Shown here: positions 1-8,371 of the stretch, piece by piece | How positions within the stretch are numbered: the first letter of the stretch is position 1 | How the letters are laid out: each line of letters opens with the position of its first letter | Assembly (NCBI GenBank): GCA_003990745.1 | Contig: RBNI01002165.1 | Span: forward strand, 1 to 19,437 | Direction of reading: 5' to 3' | From: Jimgerdemannia flammicorona | Taxonomy: Eukaryota; Mucoromycota; Endogonomycetes; Endogonales; Endogonaceae | Length of the DNA stretch: 19,437 nucleotides | Notes under the pieces: generated by a model | Seen by the model: only the letters and a program-made list of their open reading frames with translations | Told to the model about the DNA's origin: nothing | The model's database searches: none | Program-made: the position numbers and the translations under genes

Positions 1-105
1 AGATGTGTTTTTTTACTATAATATCGCTTTGACAATAAAGATTATTGCCATTTTTGATGGCCTTTGAATCACGATGAACTCTATATGGCTAGTCCCCCCT
101 CCCCG

Positions 106-107
<2 letters not shown>

Positions 108-194
<87 letters not shown>
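108..194. repeat. 87-nt poly-T tract
   Basis: An uninterrupted run of 87 T follows a C-rich stretch. On the minus strand it is a poly-A run placed directly after the open frame of the neighbouring GC-richer block. It could be the tail of a retroposed transcript, a mononucleotide microsatellite, or an assembly artefact near the window edge. The lysine runs translated from it are not a protein. Confidence 0.9.
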
Positions 195-195
<1 letters not shown>

Positions 196-440
196 AAAAA
201 TGTCCTCGTTGTCGAAATAGGATCCACTGCCTAAGTAGTCGGACGTTTTCACCGACCAAGCCGACCATGCCCAACATCATGCGCGTCGCTATTGCCGTCA
301 GGACGGGAATGTCGAGGTCAAGGGCAGTATCTTTGACGAATGGGATCGCTCATTTAGGAGACCGCGCCCAAATTTTCTGCATCCCATAACCGCCCACTGG
401 AGGTCCAAAACTAGTATTTATAATTTGGCGTCTTCCATAT
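195..440 (-). other. GC-richer block with short open frame, retrocopy-like
   Basis: This block is clearly richer in G+C and in CpG than the DNA to its right. On the minus strand a frame is open from about 349 to 195 (DTALDLDIPVLT ... LLRQWILFRQRG) and runs straight into the poly-A tract. No family is recognised. The open frame, the distinct base composition and the adjoining poly-A together suggest a retroposed or transferred gene piece. No target-site duplication is visible, so this remains an inference. Confidence 0.35.
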
Positions 441-1049
441 AGGTTTTGTGTTGAGGTTCCGGGGCACTTTAATGTTTGTATATATATGCACAAATATCCT
501 TTGGTGTCATTTCTGTAACAATTGTGAGATCAAATTCTTTGTTATAGAGATATTTATATCATTAGCATTGAAAATAGTAATATCCATTCCATGTATTGTT
601 AGGATATCAAATAAATATAGATTAATATTATATCATTATAGATAATGTTATAAACACCTATTATAGACTTTTTGAGTGCCTGCTGTGATGTCATTCTCCT
701 GTTCCATAGCTGCATAACATCCATAATCTATTTTATCATTAATATGTCTGGAATCTGTAGCATCCTCTGATATATTTGACATGGTTATTATCTGAATTTA
801 TAATATATAGATTTAGTGTTACATGTAATGCATATGTATTATATATTAGAGATGTCCTTTGATATCTGTTGTTTCGCTGCATTTCTGTTCTCTATTCTAG
901 TTATCAACTGCTTATATGTAATTGTCTCATTTCCATCAAAATATTCTGCAAAAAGACTGGGTAATCCACCATATTTTTCATGCTCTCTAAACAGTTTCTA
1001 CAAAATGAAATCAAGCAATTTTAATTATAATTCAGACCAATATAAACCA
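441..1049. other. AT-rich stretch without a supported gene
   Basis: About 600 bases of AT-rich sequence. The ATG-initiated frames on the plus strand (448-645, 816-1061) encode hydrophobic, compositionally random peptides, with no splice context and no recognisable motif. I see no RNA gene here. Confidence 0.6.
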
Positions 1050-2212
1050 TTATATATGTGAACAACAATTTAAAAGATATATCTCACGCCCTAGTATTAT
1101 ATTACAGAGCTGCTTCCAATACTTTGTTTTATAATATTTATCTTTGAGTGCTTGGATAGTTCCATCCTCAACCTGTGTGATTGCATCTTCAATATTTCGA
1201 ATAGCTGGCACCCTGGGGGATATGTCAACAGGTGACATCACTATTGTAGACTTGGTAATTGATGGTGGCCATGGTTTGCCCTCACAACGTTCACACTCAC
1301 ATTCAGAGTTGGACTTGTCAGAACCTCATTCAAATCATTTTTTGGCTTCTGTATATCCATGATCCAATGAATTGAATTTGAGCACATACTCCTGTCACTG
1401 ATGTTTTGATGTCCAAATATTCTCATGATGTTCATCTATAGGAACTGAAAAGAAATCAAAAAGGCTCTTTAACAGATCCTGTTTCTTTAATGATTTTCAT
1501 AATTTTGGAACCCTTGGTGGTAATTGACTGTTGATCTCAGCTATAATCCGTTTAAGTGTTATAATAGAAGGGTTTGCACGTACCATGTCAAGATCAATAC
1601 CATATGTCTTAGCTTTATCTTGTGACTTAGTTGTATTTCAGATGTTGGCAACTTGTGTTTATGGTTAATATTTAGTTTTGTATCATCCTCATCCTCAACT
1701 TCTTCAACATCATTAACATTGTCATCTTCCTCATCTTCATCATTGTCCTCATCATCCTCATCATCCTCATCATCCCCACCTTCCTCACCATCCTCATCAT
1801 CCTCATTGTCACCATCATTCCCATCATTTTCAACATCCACTTCCACAACATTCACACCTTCTGTATTCTTTGATATAGTAGTAGAGTACTGGATAATGAC
1901 ATGAAGGTTATTTTTTGTAGGCTGACTAGCAAAATGCTCTTGAACACCATCTAACACTGACAACATCTCGCCACATAGCACATTCTTGATATCAATATTA
2001 AGGTCAATATTGATTGCAGTCAGAGGGATGCTGACCTTCCAAAGTATGAGTTTGTTGACAATGATATGATCATGTTGCTGTGGCAACTTTGTCTTAATTA
2101 ACTTTCTGAGCTTGCTGATGCTGGCAGTCTTGGGGATATTGATACAGAATGTATATTTTGATGGAGGTGTGTCTCCTTGTACTAGGCAGTTGAGTGATAT
2201 AATGTTGGCCAT
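1050..2212 (-). pseudogene. Crinkler (CRN)-type effector gene, decayed copy
   Basis: The start codon is at 2212-2210. An upstream in-frame ATG was set aside because the start MANII and the 5' leader match the second CRN copy at 14153. Residues 1-110 fit the ubiquitin-like CRN N-terminal domain (ISLNCLVQGD, then KLILWKVSIPL). In fungi and oomycetes this domain heads modular proteins that are often secreted or host-nuclear; no signal peptide is visible here. Residues about 120-175 are an acidic D/E linker. The original frame then stops at 1559. Another frame (YGIDLDMVRANP...) carries plausible coding sequence down to 1050, so a one-base shift near 1640 is inferred. That frame holds four in-frame TGAs (1497-1499, 1395-1397, 1335-1337, 1326-1328) and no TAA or TAG before its end. 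The N-terminal 217 codons remain open, so a truncated product is possible. Confidence 0.75.
1682..1865 (-). repeat. Low-complexity acidic-linker tract of the CRN gene
   Basis: Imperfect GAT/GAG/GAA triplet repeats on the minus strand encode the acidic D/E linker. On the plus strand they read as a serine run, which is a shadow. The second CRN copy at 14153 has only the start of this tract, so the triplet array expanded here or was lost there. Confidence 0.8.
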
Positions 2213-2310
2213 TTTGTGTTTATAAATAAGGTGAGACAAAAGAAGCTGACAATGGGTGTTGGGGTTGTTTGAGTTATATAGAATTCTAGTATATTGCAAC
2301 AGGCCAATAG
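2213..2310 (-). promoter_or_regulatory. Promoter and 5' leader of the left CRN copy
   Basis: Reading the minus strand towards the ATG there is a CTATATAA box at about 2281-2274, then a leader rich in CAAAC, CAACACC and CAGCTTCTTT. The same order and much of the same sequence precede the second CRN copy (14084-14152). Conservation of non-coding leader between two diverged copies supports both starts. An ATTGG/CCAAT motif lies just upstream at about 2304-2308. Confidence 0.55.
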
Positions 2311-2320
2311 TCACAGAGAT

Positions 2321-3060
2321 ATATCTGTGTCAAATGCAAATTCCAGATATTGCTATTGGCTATATAATTATAACTAGCAGTTGTAATATATTGTAACATC
2401 CTATCAAATGGATGATAAAAAGAATATTTGCCATTTGAACAAAATGCTCGGGAGCTTCGGGTAACACAAGATTCCACTTTAATATATACAGAAAGACACT
2501 GAGCTTCGGGTAAGATAATATTCTGCTTTACAAAACTACCAATTGCACTCCAGCCTATCTAATCTAGCCTGAAATTGCACTATCAGGTCCAGCCTTCAGA
2601 AATTGCACTATCAATCAAACTCAACATACATCTAAGGAAGCAAACTATACAATTATATCATGCACGTGAATGTAATCGAATTTTTGCCAAATCCAAATCC
2701 ACCTATCTGCAAGATACTGCTACTCCTCCTGACAACAATCATTATAGTCTAGGTCAAATGCAACACATAATCTTATTATCATAAAGACTCAAAAAACCAT
2801 GATGCTCATTTGCCATACATTTTTTATCTGATGTACTCAGCAAATTAATGGAATATCTGAATAAAATTCAATTTGTCACATTTTTGTCAATCAATCATTT
2901 TATCCCAAAACTATATATCATCAGTAATGAATACCCTGTTATCACTGTTCAAGTGATTAGATTACCTCACCCTATCAATATCCATCCTGAGTATTTTAGC
3001 AGATGGTAATGTTTTTAAATAAAGAAAAACAGTTAGGATTAGTGGTTGTGGAGTACTGTT
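2321..3060. other. Intergenic, short local repeats only
   Basis: AT-rich sequence with two copies of GAGCTTCGGGTAA (about 2452 and 2502) and two or three copies of a motif like GAAATTGCACTATCA (about 2540-2615). The 122-residue minus-strand frame at 2962-3330 is not supported: it runs across the dispersed GGGCGCAC repeat and shows no motif. No gene is called. Confidence 0.55.
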
Positions 3061-3072
3061 GGGCACATATAT

Positions 3073-3190
3073 GTTTGGGCGCAGTGGGCGCACATATCCA
3101 GCAGTTACGAATTTATGAGTGGGCGCACGATCACGTGGCACCTGAGCACGATCAGATGAATCATTTGGGTTGACAATTAAATTCGTGCAA
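3073..3190 (+). repeat. Dispersed GGGCGCAC element, copy A
   Basis: This copy contains GTGGGCGCACGATCACGTGG, then ATTTGGGTTGACAATT and AAATTCGTG. It is a diverged copy of the block at 3770-3893, which shares GCAGTTA(C/T)GAATTT, the GGGCGCAC core, the ATTTGGGTTG part and the final TTCGTG. The core is followed by an E-box-like CACGTG. Confidence 0.6.
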
Positions 3191-3306
3191 GAAGCAATAT
3201 TCAATAGCTTATAAAGTTGCAGCCTACAGCTAACTGCAGATTCTGGTTCTATAATATAATTGAGCAAACAACTATAGACAGAGATACAGAGCCACCTTTT
3301 GCTTTG

Positions 3307-3389
3307 AATATATGGGGCGCAATTTTTCAAAAGGTGCCTTATGGCCTATCAGGATTAGTACCTTTTTGAAAAATTGTGTCCCATATATT
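3307..3389. repeat. Inverted repeat (hairpin), 29-30 bp arms
   Basis: The left arm 3307-3335 and right arm 3360-3389 are reverse complements apart from two substitutions and one extra base, around a 24-base loop. Each arm carries AATTTTTCAAAA beside GGG(G/A)C(G/A)CA. The size fits a small foldback element or a cruciform-forming site. No encoded product is seen. Confidence 0.75.
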
Positions 3390-3414
3390 GTCAAGAGTTA
3401 TAATATGTCCTAAT

Positions 3415-3465
3415 AGGGCGCACAATCAGGGTTGGCCTAACCCATTCGGATTAGAAATAGTTAGC
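3415..3465 (+). repeat. Dispersed GGGCGCAC element, copy B
   Basis: GGGCGCACAATCAGGGTTGG is followed by CCTAACCCATTCGGATTAG. The CTAAC(C/T)CATTCGGATTAG tail recurs at 3858-3876 after another GGGCGCAC core, so the two are copies of one element. Confidence 0.6.
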
Positions 3466-3611
3466 TCAGGTAGCCAATGATAATTTTTGTGAATATATAT
3501 GGAATACTCTTAACATGTCCAGTGGCAAAATATTTGATCATTATACAACTAATGACATGGCAAATTGCAGAGAAATCAAATACATTTATTGGCGAAAATA
3601 AACAAATAACT

Positions 3612-3747
3612 GTACATTGCATCTGAAAACACATACAACATAGTTTTTACCCTTATATTTTCCAAACCTGTTCTGATGTTTATGTGCACAAGGATGTTTG
3701 CTGCAAGGCATAGCCTTTCGATGTACGTATGTTCCCCAAACTGGCGT
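3612..3747 (-). repeat. Duplicated block, inverted partner of 13488-13622
   Basis: Read on the minus strand this segment aligns with the plus strand at 13488-13622. Shared stretches include CAGTTT, TACAT(T/C)GAAAGG, GCAGCAAACATCCT, CACATAAACA and GTAAAAACTATGTTGTA. Both copies keep a partly open frame reading AANIL.HIN.RT, so the ancestor may have been coding. The family is not recognised. The CRN copies also lie in opposite orientation, further out on the two sides. Confidence 0.7.
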
Positions 3748-3769
3748 GGTGTATTATTATTAGAGGCCA

Positions 3770-3893
3770 TAGTGGTTGCAGCAGTTATGAATTTGGCTTA
3801 TGTTTGGGCGCGCGATCTCGATCTGGGCGCACCATCAGGTGATCTATTTGGGTTGGGCTAACTCATTCGGATTAGGCAATTAGGTTCGTGAAA
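3770..3893 (+). repeat. Dispersed GGGCGCAC element, copies C (double core)
   Basis: There are two cores in a row, GGGCGCGCGATC and GGGCGCACCATCAGGTGATC, followed by TATTTGGGTTGGGCTAACTC and a TTCGGATTAG tail ending in GTTCGTG. The composition is GC-richer than the surroundings. See 3073 and 3415 for related copies. Confidence 0.6.
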
Positions 3894-3944
3894 CAGTGGC
3901 GAGTGCCCTGATGTGTAGAAACGCGTCCTTTTTGCTATATGCAC

Positions 3945-4263
3945 CCCTCCCCTCTCTTTATATCTGATATTCATGTGTTCCAACTGCAGCAGCCCCCCTC
4001 CCTGTGACGACTAATGCCAAGGTATGTTTAGTAGCCATTCTTATGTTTTTGTGTTCATTCAAACAACGAGACCAGTAAGGGGCTTGTGCGTCTGTCTCAA
4101 ATGCACATACTGTCTTTCAGTGTTTTGGCATATTTTCGCTTACATATTTGTTTTACCATTCATGTTGATGTTATTGAACACTGCCGCAGTTCAATCTCTT
4201 AACAAATTGCAATTTGTTATTCTTCTAAACATATTCAGACCTTCTACCATTACCGAGCACTTA
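3945..4263 (+). promoter_or_regulatory. Promoter and 5'UTR with likely intron, upstream of the histone-tail gene
   Basis: A pyrimidine-rich stretch (CCCCTCCCCTCTC) and TTTATAT (about 3958) resemble a fungal CT-rich core promoter. CCAAG|GTATGT at 4021/4022 and TATTCAG|ACC at 4238/4239 are good splice sites. They would leave a leader exon, a 217-nt 5'UTR intron and 25 nt of leader before the ATG at 4264. ATGs within that intron would be removed. Confidence 0.5.
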
Positions 4264-7072
4264 ATGGCACGAACCAAGCAGACCACAAAGAAGTCGACAT
4301 TCGGGCTAGCTGGCCGAGGAAGCCTGAAAACTGCCCTCAACCCTGCATCTACTAAGACCAGACCCATGCCTCCTACAAAGATATCAGGGCACACTACCAC
4401 AAGCTCCAAGATCTGTGCAACCATTACAATGATTCCACCAGTGCTTCAGGTATATTATAGGGAGGGGGGGTTTCTACCCTTTGATTCCATTTTTTGAATG
4501 GGTATCTGGCTATCTGCTTCGGCGATTCTATCCTTCGATTTCCACCTTTTTTGATGGGTTATATATCATGTCTGGACTGGGGATTATGAGAGGGGGTTTC
4601 TATATTATATTGGGGGTCGGCAGATGTCTCTGTGACTGGGGCCATATGACCATCTTACTATATGGTTGGTGAACGTCTCTGTGACTGCAGCCATTAGACC
4701 ATATAATTATATATCATTTCAATTTATTCTTCTGGTCAGCGAACGTCTCTGTGACTGATGCTATTTATGACCAATTACTATATGGTTGGTGAACGTCTCT
4801 GTGACTGCAGCCATTAGACCATATAATTATATATCATTTCAATTTATTCTTCTGGTCAGCGAATGTCTCTGTGACTGATGCTATTTATGACCATTTACTA
4901 TATGGTTGGTGAACATCTCTGTGACTGCAGCCATTAGACCATATAATTATATATCATCTCAATTTATTCTTCTGGTCAGCGAACGTCTCTGTGACTGATG
5001 CTATTTATGACCAATTACTATATGGTTGGTGAACGTCTCTGTGACTGCAGCCATTAGACCATATAATTATATATCATTTCAATTTATTCTTCTGGTCAGC
5101 GAACGTCTCTGTGACTGATGCTATTTATGACCATTTACTATATGGTTGGTGAATGTCTCTGTGACTGCAGCCATTAGACTATATAATTATATATCATTTC
5201 AATTTATTCTTCTGGTCAGCGAATGTCTCTGTGACTGATGCTATTTATGACCATTTACTATATGGTTGGTGAACGTCTCTGTGACTGCAGCCATTAGACC
5301 ATATAATTATATATCATCTCAATTTATTCTTCTGGTCAGCGAACGTCTCTGTGACTGATGCTATTTATGACCATTTACTATATGGTTGGTGAATGTCTCT
5401 GTGACTGCAGCTGTTGGACCATATAATTATATATCATTTCAATTTATTCTTCTGGTCTCTGTGACTGATGCTATTTATGATCATTTACTATATGGTTGGT
5501 GAACGTCTCTGTGACTGCAGCCATTAGACCATATAATTATCTATTTTCTTATATTTATTCTTCTTGGTCAGTGAACGTCCCTATGACTAAAGCCCTTATA
5601 TTTTTTATTTTATTATATTATATTTTTCAAACCACTATCTTTTTATACAAATCTCACAAGTTGGTCATTACTGTTTTATTTATTTCTGCAATATTCAGGG
5701 ACCTCGGACTATTGACATCGGACACGTCCGGAGCACCATGTGCTGTCTGTGTGGGACAGGTGGCTGTGTTCTAGAAGGGTGCCAAATCGACAACTGTTCT
5801 AATGCTGTCTGCATTGAGAATCATCAGAATCATCCATGTGCCCCATCTGTTGCCAAGGGGGCATGGCTTTGCCCAACTCATGATGGCAGTGCTGACACAG
5901 CCATTCAGTACGATGGCAACCATCGAATCGACATTCAAACCATCGAGCTGGTGTCTTTTTCTGAGTGGGAAATACTTCTCTCTGCCACCAAATTAACATT
6001 TGCTCCATATAATGTTAGTATCCAGAGTGTTTTATGTATGTTATTTATTTTTCGTATGATATATATTGTTTTAGGACATTATAGCTAATATGACTACTGG
6101 TATATACAGCACACCCAGGTTCTGTTCACAAATCACTCATTTGCTGATGGGGATACGCTTAGGGCTGCTGCAAACAGTGTATACCAGAGGTGAGAAACTT
6201 ACTTTAATGGTGTGTGTGTGTTTTTTTTTTTTTTTTTTTTTTTTTTTCCATTTCGGCTGGAGATGGGTTGTAAGCTAATGTCGAACCTTATGTATTTATT
6301 ATTTTTAATACATCAAAGATGGTGACTGGGAGCTAACAGATGGCTGCTAATCCTTACACACACCAATAAGGATGGTGACCTGTGGTTCGAAATTAATGGT
6401 GCTGGGCAGGCTTGGGCTTGCACGTTGGATGAGGTATGTTGAACGAGGGACAGTTTTATTTTTATTTTTATTTACATGTATAGACTTTCAGGTTTACTTA
6501 TATATATTATGTATACAGTTCATCGATACTGTGTTTACCAATCAAGTGAACCATATCATAAACTTGGTTCTATTCGTCTGCGGCTCTCTTGTCCACTCCA
6601 CTAAGTCCAATACAAGGAAGAAAATGCAGGAAGAGACCTCCCGTATGGTGAATGCATTGCAGAGGTATGTTTTGCTCCTTATATATTTGGCCATCAGTCA
6701 CCCTTTTTTGCACCAGGCAATTGATGTCCCTTTATCTTTATTTCATACAGACCAAATATTGGGAATATCCTTCTCTTTACACGCCACGAGCTTCGACCAA
6801 ATGAGATTTCTGGAGACGTGCTCGCAGTGATTGAGCAACATGAGATGTGCGGTGTCCCACTCACAGAAGCAGTGCGCCAGCGAGGGGATCTGTCAAGTCC
6901 TGTTTGGGTGTTGGAGAATGGTGAAGGGACATACATTCATGGGAAACAGCCACCATGTGCTGAGCATCCATGAGCATTTAAAGGTAGTGGGCGCTGTATA
7001 ATGATTGAACGTGGGGTGGATGGCAAATATGCTGTTGAGGTCAAAGAATGTAAAGCCCCCCAACTTTTGTAA
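4264..7072 (+). CDS. Histone H3-tail mimic fused to a PHD-like zinc finger (multi-exon)
   Basis: Exons 4264-4449, 5699-6013, 6110-6189, 6340-6433, 6519-6664 and 6751-6973 join in frame with GT-AG introns, giving 347 aa to a TGA. The N-terminus MARTKQTTKKST matches the histone H3 tail. After Met removal, 15 of the first 28 residues align without gaps, with A1, R2, K4, K9 and S10 kept and K14, K18, K23 and K27 lost. Residues 77-123 form a Cys/His cluster (CxxCGTGG, C90, C95, C100, H104, H107, C109, then WLCPTH) like a divergent PHD finger. The remaining 220 residues are unassigned (WLLILTHTN, FVCGSLVHS). Free H3 N-termini are the usual PHD ligand, so self-binding or decoy binding is possible (inference). 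After the TGA at 6971-6973 the frame stays open for 32 codons to a TAA at 7070, so the last exon may be shortened or the gene decaying. I recall similar layouts in predicted Agaricomycete proteins, unverified. Confidence 0.75.
4471..4580 (+). repeat. Imperfect ~55-bp duplication in the first coding intron
   Basis: TTCTACCCTTTGATTCCA with TTTTTTGAATGGGTATCTGG is followed about 55 bases later by TTCTATCCTTCGATTTCCA with TTTTTTGATGGGTTAT. This is a two-copy diverged tandem repeat just ahead of the 120-bp minisatellite. Confidence 0.5.
4621..5575 (+). repeat. 120-bp higher-order minisatellite, about eight units
   Basis: Units begin near 4621, 4741, 4861, 4981, 5101, 5221, 5341 and 5453. Each unit has two sub-units that both start with GAACGTCTCTGTGACT. 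One of about 50 bp continues GATGCTATTTATGACC; the other of about 70 bp continues GCAGCCATTAGACCATATAA. The first and last units are diverged and the seventh is short. Many differences fall on the CpG of GAACGTC (GAATGTC, GAACATC). The array lies inside the 1,249-nt first coding intron of the histone-tail gene. No gene is inside it. Confidence 0.95.
6211..6247 (+). repeat. (GT)n followed by poly-T in intron
   Basis: A short GTGTGTGTG run followed by about 26 T sits in the 150-nt intron 6190-6339 of the histone-tail gene. It is a simple-sequence tract. The long hydrophobic phenylalanine run translated from it is not real. Confidence 0.85.
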
Positions 7073-7076
7073 TAAA
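7071..7076 (+). terminator. AATAAA polyadenylation signal
   Basis: AATAAA overlaps the TAA (7070-7072) that ends the open frame of the histone-tail gene's last exon. Its place supports 7070 as the ancestral stop and the TGA at 6971 as a later interruption. A convergent minus-strand relic ends at 7101. Confidence 0.55.
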
Positions 7077-7100
7077 TCAATATAAATTTATTGGCATGGT

Positions 7101-7440
7101 TTACTTGATTGCAAATTCCACAACCTGACTATCTCTGTTTTGATGTACAATAGTAGCAGTTCCACCGTCTTTGGAATATGCTATGTATACAATCTTGAAA
7201 TATACATTGTCGGGTAGCTTGTCATGCTTTGGGAAAGGAGATGATGAATGGCTATCAAATGGTACAAAAATAGGCAGAAACATAGAACAAGTGCTGCTGA
7301 TAGGTTCTTGCACTCAATGCCATATTTGCGATCACCTACCACCCAAATATCACTTTTTTTTTTCTGACTGTGGTAGAGTACGTGTCACCGAATAACTTGG
7401 AATGCAGGGTATTTCAATGCTCTACACAGCAGTGCAAAAA
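7101..7440 (-). pseudogene. Minus-strand gene relic, C-terminal part
   Basis: The open frame at 7313-7101 ends ...YIAYSKDGGTATIVHQNRDS...K and looks coding rather than random. It has no ATG start and a TGA immediately upstream. A different frame further upstream also looks coding (SDIWVVGDRKYGIECKN) and is interrupted by TGA near 7389. The two imply at least one frameshift around 7300. The pattern of a small D-containing strand followed by IEC-K is weakly like the CRN-associated nuclease domains, but I do not claim the family. It lies tail to tail with the histone-tail gene, 29 bases from its TAA. Confidence 0.45.
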
Positions 7441-7589
7441 AGTGAATATAGTTTAAATGTATGTGGAGCTGCCCCTCTATATATCTGTCCAAAAAAACAT
7501 ATAATGTAAATATTTCGGTGCCCACTCAATTAATCTCTTTTCATATTCATATTAATTATGGACAAAATTTACATCTGGCTCAGCCAATA

Positions 7590-7860
7590 ACAAATTGACC
7601 TCTTTAAAACAATCCTTGATCAATCTGGCCAATCTGCCGGAAATTTGGCTCAGGTTACAGTAATAAAGTAAATCTCGTAATAATTCTGCTTTATAGAATG
7701 TCTTTTCAATTGCTAAACCCTCTGCAGCCTGGCGGTAATCGTGAATTTGAGCTCTGTAATATTGTGTGCCAGATATCTCTCCAAATAGGTATATACAGAG
7801 CTACATTTCGCCAGATGTAATTATATGATACTGGGATAAATTTAGTGATGGTCGTTGGAA
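7590..7860 (+). repeat. AT-rich dispersed repeat family, copy 1
   Basis: The signature is TTCTGCTTTATAGAATGTCT, then TTTTCAAT, then GAGCTCTGTAATATTGTGT and CAGATATCTCTCC with AGAGCTACATTT. The same ordered motifs recur at 17280-17480 and 17510-17700 on this strand, and as reverse complement at 10078-10180, 15050-15190 and 15290-15440. No coding capacity is seen. Confidence 0.65.
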
Positions 7861-7875
7861 GTGCCAAATTTTAGC

Positions 7876-7950
7876 TAGGGATTTTTGCTGGATCTCATTT
7901 TGCTCACAAATGGTAGCATACAAAGTTGATCATATTATTTTGATTTTGCT
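7876..7950 (+). pseudogene. Gene fragment related to 17757-18191
   Basis: The frame reads RDFCWISF ... MVAYKVD, matching GDFCWMQKVAYRVV encoded at about 17905-17945. Both are followed at similar distance by CAATGGCGAAATT. The flanking frame is broken by many stops. This is a short relic of the same unrecognised gene family. Confidence 0.4.
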
Positions 7951-8125
7951 ATTGGGTGGCATGGTATATTGTTGATTGATGGATTTATTCAATGGCGAAA
8001 TTCCCATTAATATGGCAATCCATTTGACAGGGACATAACACAAATAATTATAACACAAATAATTGTGATTGATGACCAGGTGGGTTTGACTGCCTAAGTG
8101 GCTGTTAACAAATATCCAATAGCAA

Positions 8126-8371
8126 ATGTCCAATTATGCCATTGATAATAGGGTAAACATGAGATTGGTTTTAAATACATATCATGATGAATTGGATCTC
8201 CATCTCAATTGTTTCATCATGTCAGGCCCATGGTTTTCACATTCAATACAAAATACTGGCAACATACAACATGGAAGCTTCAGTGTTCAAAACCAACATC
8301 ATGAGGATATATTTTACATATATAAAGATGATGATAATGGGTTAGTATTATTCAATATGAGTACAAGTTAG
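8126..8371 (+). CDS. Hypothetical short open reading frame
   Basis: 81 codons from an ATG in MSNYAIDNRV to a TAG, with no recognised motif. The amino-acid mix (DDDNGLVLFN at the end, HDELDLHLN inside) is not obviously random, but there is no promoter, splice partner or family support. It could be an exon of the fragmentary gene that continues to 9557. Low confidence. Confidence 0.2.
   Translation: MSNYAIDNRVNMRLVLNTYHDELDLHLNCFIMSGPWFSHSIQNTGNIQHGSFSVQNQHHEDIFYIYKDDDNGLVLFNMSTS

Noticed and set aside
16..280. Poly-lysine proteins on the minus strand
   Set aside because: The lysines come from the 87-nt poly-T tract. Only the short block right of it may be coding-derived.
1050..1645. UGA read as an amino acid (altered genetic code)
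   Set aside because: Intact genes here use TGA as a plausible normal stop (14558, 13189). CpG deamination of CGA explains the clustered TGAs more simply.
1653..1904. Serine-rich plus-strand frame
   Set aside because: It is the antisense of the CRN acidic linker triplet repeats.
2962..3330. 122-residue minus-strand ORF
   Set aside because: It crosses a dispersed GGGCGCAC repeat and one hairpin arm, with no motif, homologous copy or promoter.
4340..4449. Alternative frame of the H3-tail exon (HYHKLQDLCNHYN...)
   Set aside because: It looks protein-like, but it meets a stop soon after the next splice junction. The MARTKQT frame joins the zinc-finger exon at phase 0. An ancestral frameshift cannot be excluded.
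4621..5575. CRISPR-like array
   Set aside because: Regular repeats are present, but there are no unique spacers: the whole 120-bp unit repeats. The setting is a eukaryotic intron.
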